Source of the DNA: Picocystis sp. L7
Lineage: Eukaryota; Chlorophyta; Picocystophyceae; Picocystales; Picocystaceae
Length of the DNA: 64,000 nucleotides
Direction: 5' to 3'
Assembly (NCBI GenBank): GCA_020975725.1
Contig: QXJR01000014.1
Coordinates: forward strand, 248,001-312,000
The position numbers were made by a program, and so were the translations under genes. This document shows, piece after piece, positions 59,760 through 64,000 of the stretch. The notes under the pieces were generated by a model. The model was not told the origin of the DNA. It saw nothing but the letters and a program-made list of their open reading frames with translations, and made no database searches. Position 1 is the stretch's first letter. Every line of letters starts with the position of its first letter.

Positions 59760-60680
59760 TCGAATCAAGGGAGTTTCTTCTCCGGGTGGGGATCGACGAT
59801 GGCGGACGTATGGCTGCCCTTCGAGGATGGGAAGGAGCCCACCCACTGTTCAATGGGGGACATGGACGGTCGAAGGCCGTCGAACGTCGTCTCCAAGGGA
59901 GGCATGATCCCGGGGAAGATAACATAATCCATGGCTTCCTCGTTGGAATCGTACGATGCGCGTTTCCCTCGGCCGAACGTCGATGAAGCCACCGCGCTCG
60001 TTCCCACCCCATCCCACGCGTGTGTGCGAGTGTACATCTTTCCGCCCTTGCGCTCTCAAGTACGCGAAATTCGCAAGTGCAACTGTTGGCTCCCGTTTTC
60101 TCGTACACGTGCGCACATGAACCCGCTCGGGCCAATTGGCTCCAATCCTCATGCGGTGTTTGGCAAGGCATCGATTCCCTCGTTGGCAGCAGTCAACAAA
60201 GGCAATCCACTATGAGGGTCGCGTTCGCATACGAGACTTGGGATGTGTTCCACGCGCGATCGATGGGGTGCGCGTATGATCGGGGCGAGTCCTTCGTGAA
60301 CGACTCCACGTGCTCCTATACCTTGAAAAGCAACAAGGAAACGGGTGGCTCGATGGACGCTTGGTGGGACCATCTTCTCAAACGGAAGCGCAGAGTTCGT
60401 TCCTTCCTAAACCTCGCGTGCGAAAGGGGTCGCGCCCGATCACCGCGTCCCCACGTTCCATCTATGTTTCCGTCCTGTCGATCCGCCACCTTCTCTTCGG
60501 CAGGAGCCCATGCTTCACGTGCCGCATCATCACGTGCATTCGTGCACGTGCAACATTCCATGCACTCCCTCTCGACCCCTCCTCCTGTCTCTCTCGGTCC
60601 TTGTTCCTCTCCTCTTCGAGTTTACGTCCGAGTTAACTCGATCGGTCGCCATCGCGCGGTGTTCGCGCGTCGCGCGCGCG
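59760..60680. other. Divergent spacer, AAR2 to DDX27
   Basis: About 920 bases. A 42-codon plus-strand frame at 59799-59927 begins with ATG soon after the AAR2 element, but it has no recognisable feature. The rest has only fortuitous frames. The DDX27 promoter element lies at its right end. Confidence 0.45.
60621..60637 (+). promoter_or_regulatory. TTTAC-N7-TTAAC promoter element (DDX27)
   Basis: TTTACGTCCGAGTTAAC, 44-60 bases before the DDX27 ATG, sense orientation. Confidence 0.55.
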
Positions 60681-63242
60681 ATGGATCCAGGATTCGTGTT
60701 CGAGGACGCTTTTGGCGAGGAGGAAGGGGCCGTACAGGACGCATGGGAGGCTCAGGAAGCACTGCTGGACGCGGTGTCGATCCGTCCTGCGCGCGGGAGG
60801 TCCCTGGACGCCAAGATACGGGACCAGCAGGACCAAGCACGTCGACGCACACGCGGCATGGCGATGGAAGGAGGACTCGAACGAGGCAGAGAAGGACGGA
60901 AAAGAGCAGGAAGAAGGAACGGGAAGAGTGCGGGAAGCGATGGCAGCGATTCCGACCGTCCAGGCGTCGATTCCGAGGAAGACGAAGGGGAAGAGGTGGA
61001 GGAGGAGGCCTGGGAAGACAGGCTCGAAGCAGCAACGAAGCGCAAGGACGCCACGAAAAGCGATCGAAATCGAGATGAAAGGCAAGAGAAAGGATTGGAA
61101 GAAGCGGACGATCCGTCTGCGTCGTCCTCGGACGACGAAAGGGTGGAAGAGGACGAACAAGGAGGTGGCGGCGGAGACGAGCTGCCGTCGGCCGAAGGAG
61201 AGGAACAAGGACGAACGAAAACCAAGTCCATCCGAGAGTTCTTCGACACCAAGGCAAAAGCTTCGTTCTCGGCCAAGTCCTTCCACGACCTGCACCTGTC
61301 CAGGCCTTTGCTCAAGGCCTGCGTGGCACTGGGATACGAGACGCCGACGCCGATACAGGTGCGTGGCGTGCGCGAAACGAAGAGCGATCGACCGGACCGG
61401 ACGGAGCGAGAGCAGAGGATGAGACGTGGATTCCCCTTCGTCACGAATTGAATGGACGAGTAATCCTATCCTGATGCCCATCAAACACGACAGGAACGTT
61501 GCAGCGCTGTGGCCTCGAACCGACTCCTAGTTATCTGACCGTTGTTTCAATCCATGCGATCGTTGCTGTGCGCGCAGGCTGCCTGCATACCCTTAGCGTT
61601 GACTGGGAGGGATATCTGTGGAAGTGCAGTCACGGGTTCTGGGAAGACGGCCGCCTTTTCCTTGCCGATCCTCGAGAGATTGATGTATAGGAATCGCAGG
61701 GTGGCGGCCACTCGAGTCCTGGTCCTGGTGCCTACACGGGAACTCGCCGTGCAGGTGCATGGGATGATAATGAAGCTGGGACAGTTTACGGACAGTAGAG
61801 CAGTGTTGGTTGTGGGAGGTTTGAACCTAAACACCCAGGCTGCTGCACTGCGAGGAAGGCCGGACATCATCGTGGGGACGCCTGGCCGTGTCATCGATCA
61901 CCTGAGGAATACACTGAGCTTTGGACTTGAAGACTTGGCCACCCTCGTCCTGGACGAGGCAGATCGTTTGCTGGAGATGGGGTTCTCGCAGGAAGTGGAC
62001 CAGATTGTGCGGATGTGCCCCAAAGGAAGGCAAACCTTGCTGTTTTCTGCCACCATGACCGAGGAGGTGCGCCAGCTGGAGGCCATGTCCCTCAAGAATC
62101 CAGTGCGGTTGTCGGCGGATGCATCGGGTCTGGCGCCCAAGGATCTCACCATCGAAGTCATTCGGATAAAGGAGAAGCATGTCGGTGACAAAGAAGCCAT
62201 GCTACTTTCTATTGTCACCAGATCGTTCAAGTCAGAGGTGATCATCTTTGCCAAGACTAAACAGCAGGCCCACCGCTTGAACTTGCTCTTTGGTCTTTCT
62301 GGTCTCAAAGCATCTGAACTGCACGGGAACATGACCCAGGCTCAGCGACTGGAGGCATTGGAAAAGTTTAGGAATAAGGAGTCCTCGTTCTTGATTGCCA
62401 CTGATGTGGCGGCAAGAGGGCTGGACATTATTGGGGTGAAAACGGTCATCAACTATGATTCCCCGAGAGATTTGACATCTTTCTTGCACCGCGTGGGCAG
62501 GACCGCAAGAGCAGGGCGGGCCGGATGCGCGATCACTTTCGCAGAGAACACAGATAAGGCACTCATCAAGATGGTCCAGAAGCACACAGGTAAGAAGCTG
62601 CAAGAGCGTGTTCTTCAGTTGGCAGACGTGAAAGAGTGGCACACAAAGATCGAGGGCATGGAAAGGCAGGTGAATGCCATTCGTATGGAGGAGAGGGAGG
62701 AACGCGCAATACGCAAAGCAGAGATGGAGGCATCCAAGGCAGAGAACATGCTGCTTCACGAATCGGAGATTTATTCACGGCCGGCCCGCACGTGGTTCCA
62801 ATCTTCGGCAGAGAAGAAGGCCCTCAAAAAGGCCATGTCCTCTGAAGCGAAGGGGAGTGCAGAGAAGAAGCAAGCCGCAAGAACAAAAAAGGCGCTTGCC
62901 AAGGACAAGGCAACCAGCAAGAATAAAGGCAAAGGGGAGAAGCGCGAGCGTCCAAAATCCGAGGATGATTTGGTAGCAGAAAAGGCCGGTCGAGAAGCCA
63001 AGCGCATCAAGTCCTACGAGAAGCAGCTCCGTCAGCAGGGACTGGCACCAAGCAAGGCAATGCTGTTGGCGCGTCAGAAAGCAGGCGTGGGGAAGCTTCA
63101 CGATGGCAAAGGTTCCAAGGACCAAGGAAAGCGCGCATCAGCTTCGGAGAACGAGGCGGGTCTGGGATCCACATCGTCCCTTTTGCCTCGAAGCAAAGGG
63201 AGGCACACCTTCAAGAGCAAGTCTCGGTACAAGCGCCGGTAG
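60681..63242 (+). CDS. DRS1: DEAD-box RNA helicase DDX27/DRS1
   Basis: A 780-residue nucleolar helicase for 60S subunit assembly. Two exons, 60681-61358 and 61578-63242. The 219-base intron (donor GTGCGTGGC, acceptor GCGCGCAG, TCTGAC about 45 bases before it) interrupts the Q motif, which splicing rebuilds as TPTPIQAACIPLALTGRDIC. The first ~180 residues are highly acidic and basic. The helicase motifs are complete: I AVTGSGKTAAF, Ia PTRELAVQ, GG, Ib TPGRVIDHL, II VLDEADRLLEMGF, III FSATM, IV IIFAKTKQQ, V ATDVAARGLDI and VI HRVGRTARAGR. After the core, RPARTWFQSSAEKKALKKA is the DRS1-specific segment, followed by a lysine-rich tail. Convergent with the ECF-T gene. The upstream frame continues past the ATG only as spacer. 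Confidence 0.96.
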
Positions 63243-63463
63243 ACGGCGATCCTTCCTGGCTCGTGTCATACCTATGTACCTCCCGTTCATTCCCTTCGCA
63301 TGTTCCCTTTGCTTTTCCTTGGTGCGATTCTCTCGACGTTTGGTGGTGCAGGTGTACGAGGACGAGTGGTGCATGGTCCGGGTCGAGATGGATCGCGTCT
63401 AACGTCGACCCTACCTTCGCGTGTTGTGTTTCGGCATCCGTTGTGCTCCACCATTCCTACGCT

Positions 63464-64000
63464 TCAGGTCGCGAAGGCCACCGTCGCCACCACCACGAGC
63501 AGTGCCACGGCCACGGCGTCGGCGAGGCTCAGCCGTCGGTCGGTGCGCAGGATCTGGTGTTGCCATGGATCCACGAATCCTCTGGCTTTCATGGCCCTGG
63601 CGGTGTCTTTGGCGTGTTGCTCCAAGTTCTTCACCACACGCTGCACCACTTTGGCCGCCATGGCCATGCCGTCGGTGGGTCGCAAGGTGCGCCAGGACAC
63701 GCCTCTGGACGCCACGCCGAGCGCCATGGCGCGCACTTCGCCCGCCACGACCGCCAGGAATCGGATGGAGAGCAGGAGGGTGAGCTCCAGCTCCTGCGCG
63801 GTCCGCTTGGCGAAGGGGAAGCACGCGCCGACGGTGGCGCGTGCCAAGGCGTCCGGCGGCGTGGTGGCCAGCATGAGCGAAGCGGACTGCGTGGTGGTGT
63901 ACGTGGCCACGAACACCGCACCTGCACGCGTCCATGCGACCTTGGAGAAGCGCGCCAGCCATCCAGGAAGCACGTGGCGCGCCTGGGAAGGCGCGTCCAT
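63464..64000 (-). CDS. ECF-transporter T component, ABCI12/CbiQ-like (partial, 5' end outside window)
   Basis: The last 178 residues of a membrane protein whose start lies beyond the right edge; the ATG at the edge is probably internal. Hydrophobic segments, then LELTLLLSIRFLAVVAGEVR and AMALGVASRGV, and later ARAMKARGFVDP, give the two Ala-x-Arg-Gly-type coupling motifs of EcfT/CbiQ proteins that contact the ATPases. Plant ABCI12 in the plastid envelope has the same arrangement (ALTLLLSLRF...; then AM-VRGFRG). The substrate is unknown; the family moves vitamins, cobalt or nickel in bacteria. No ATPase or S-component gene is visible in the window. Convergent with DDX27, 221 bases apart. Confidence 0.75.
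   Translation of the reverse strand: MDAPSQARHVLPGWLARFSKVAWTRAGAVFVATYTTTQSASLMLATTPPDALARATVGACFPFAKRTAQELELTLLLSIRFLAVVAGEVRAMALGVASRGVSWRTLRPTDGMAMAAKVVQRVVKNLEQHAKDTARAMKARGFVDPWQHQILRTDRRLSLADAVAVALLVVVATVAFAT

Noticed and set aside
59799-59927. 42-codon plus-strand ORF near the AAR2 promoter element
   Set aside because: The element's core reads in the sense direction of AAR2 (minus), so it does not predict this ORF; no homology features seen.
60020-61078. 352-codon plus-strand frame before and inside DDX27 exon 1
   Set aside because: Out of frame with the helicase; Arg-rich shadow of an acidic, purine-rich coding region.

Overview
The window looks like nuclear DNA of an intron-poor, compact photosynthetic eukaryote with a primary plastid, most likely a green alga; the species is not identified. 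The sequence shows eukaryotic gene content throughout (exocyst, cohesin loader, spliceosome biogenesis, autophagy, GPI processing). It shows plastid proteins with short basic transit peptides and no signal peptide (heme oxygenase, ferrochelatase, acyl-ACP thioesterase). It also shows several families best known from plants: a LUX/PCL1-type GARP factor, ZOP1, an ABCI12-like ECF transporter subunit and a double methyltransferase. I place about 31 protein genes. About six contain introns and I can place nine introns, mostly near the 5' end, with GTRCGTR or GTGAG donors and a CTRAC branch site. No rRNA, tRNA or CRISPR array was recognised.

Layout. 1-1369 is a gene-free, AT-richer stretch. 1.4-5.6 kb: a membrane-anchored beta-trefoil-like protein facing a fused methyltransferase and a D-aminoacyl-tRNA deacylase. 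6.7-12 kb: WDR53-like, acyl-ACP thioesterase and UTP3/SAS10, all on plus. 12.1-18 kb: SCC2/NIPBL facing ribosomal protein eS12. 18-25.9 kb: Sec8, a G-rich minisatellite, ATG10 and an unknown protein. 25.9-28.5 kb: an AT-richer island with a weak copia-like fossil. 28.5-32.1 kb: an unknown S/T-P-rich protein, UCHL5 and ZOP1. 33.3-37.6 kb: cytosolic-type FBPase, PGAP1 and ERGIC3/ERV46, then a 1.4 kb array of 84-bp repeats. 39.9-45.7 kb: LUX-like factor, K+-dependent vacuolar H+-pyrophosphatase and a GET2-like receptor. 46.1-51 kb: heme oxygenase, ferrochelatase, RMD5/GID2 and a TspO-related membrane protein. 51.4-64 kb: EAF6, a DEDDh exonuclease, TMEM161-like, a tail-anchored START-like protein, AAR2, DDX27/DRS1 and the end of an ECF-T gene.

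Genes are often arranged tail to tail with gaps of about 35 to 250 bp. Functional links are loose, as expected in a eukaryote: ribosome biogenesis and translation (UTP3, DDX27, eS12, DTD), splicing (ZOP1, AAR2), secretory pathway (Sec8, PGAP1, ERGIC3, GET2) and tetrapyrrole metabolism (heme oxygenase next to ferrochelatase). The strongest unexplained signal is a promoter element, TTWAC-N7/8-TTAAS, in the sense orientation upstream of at least seven genes.
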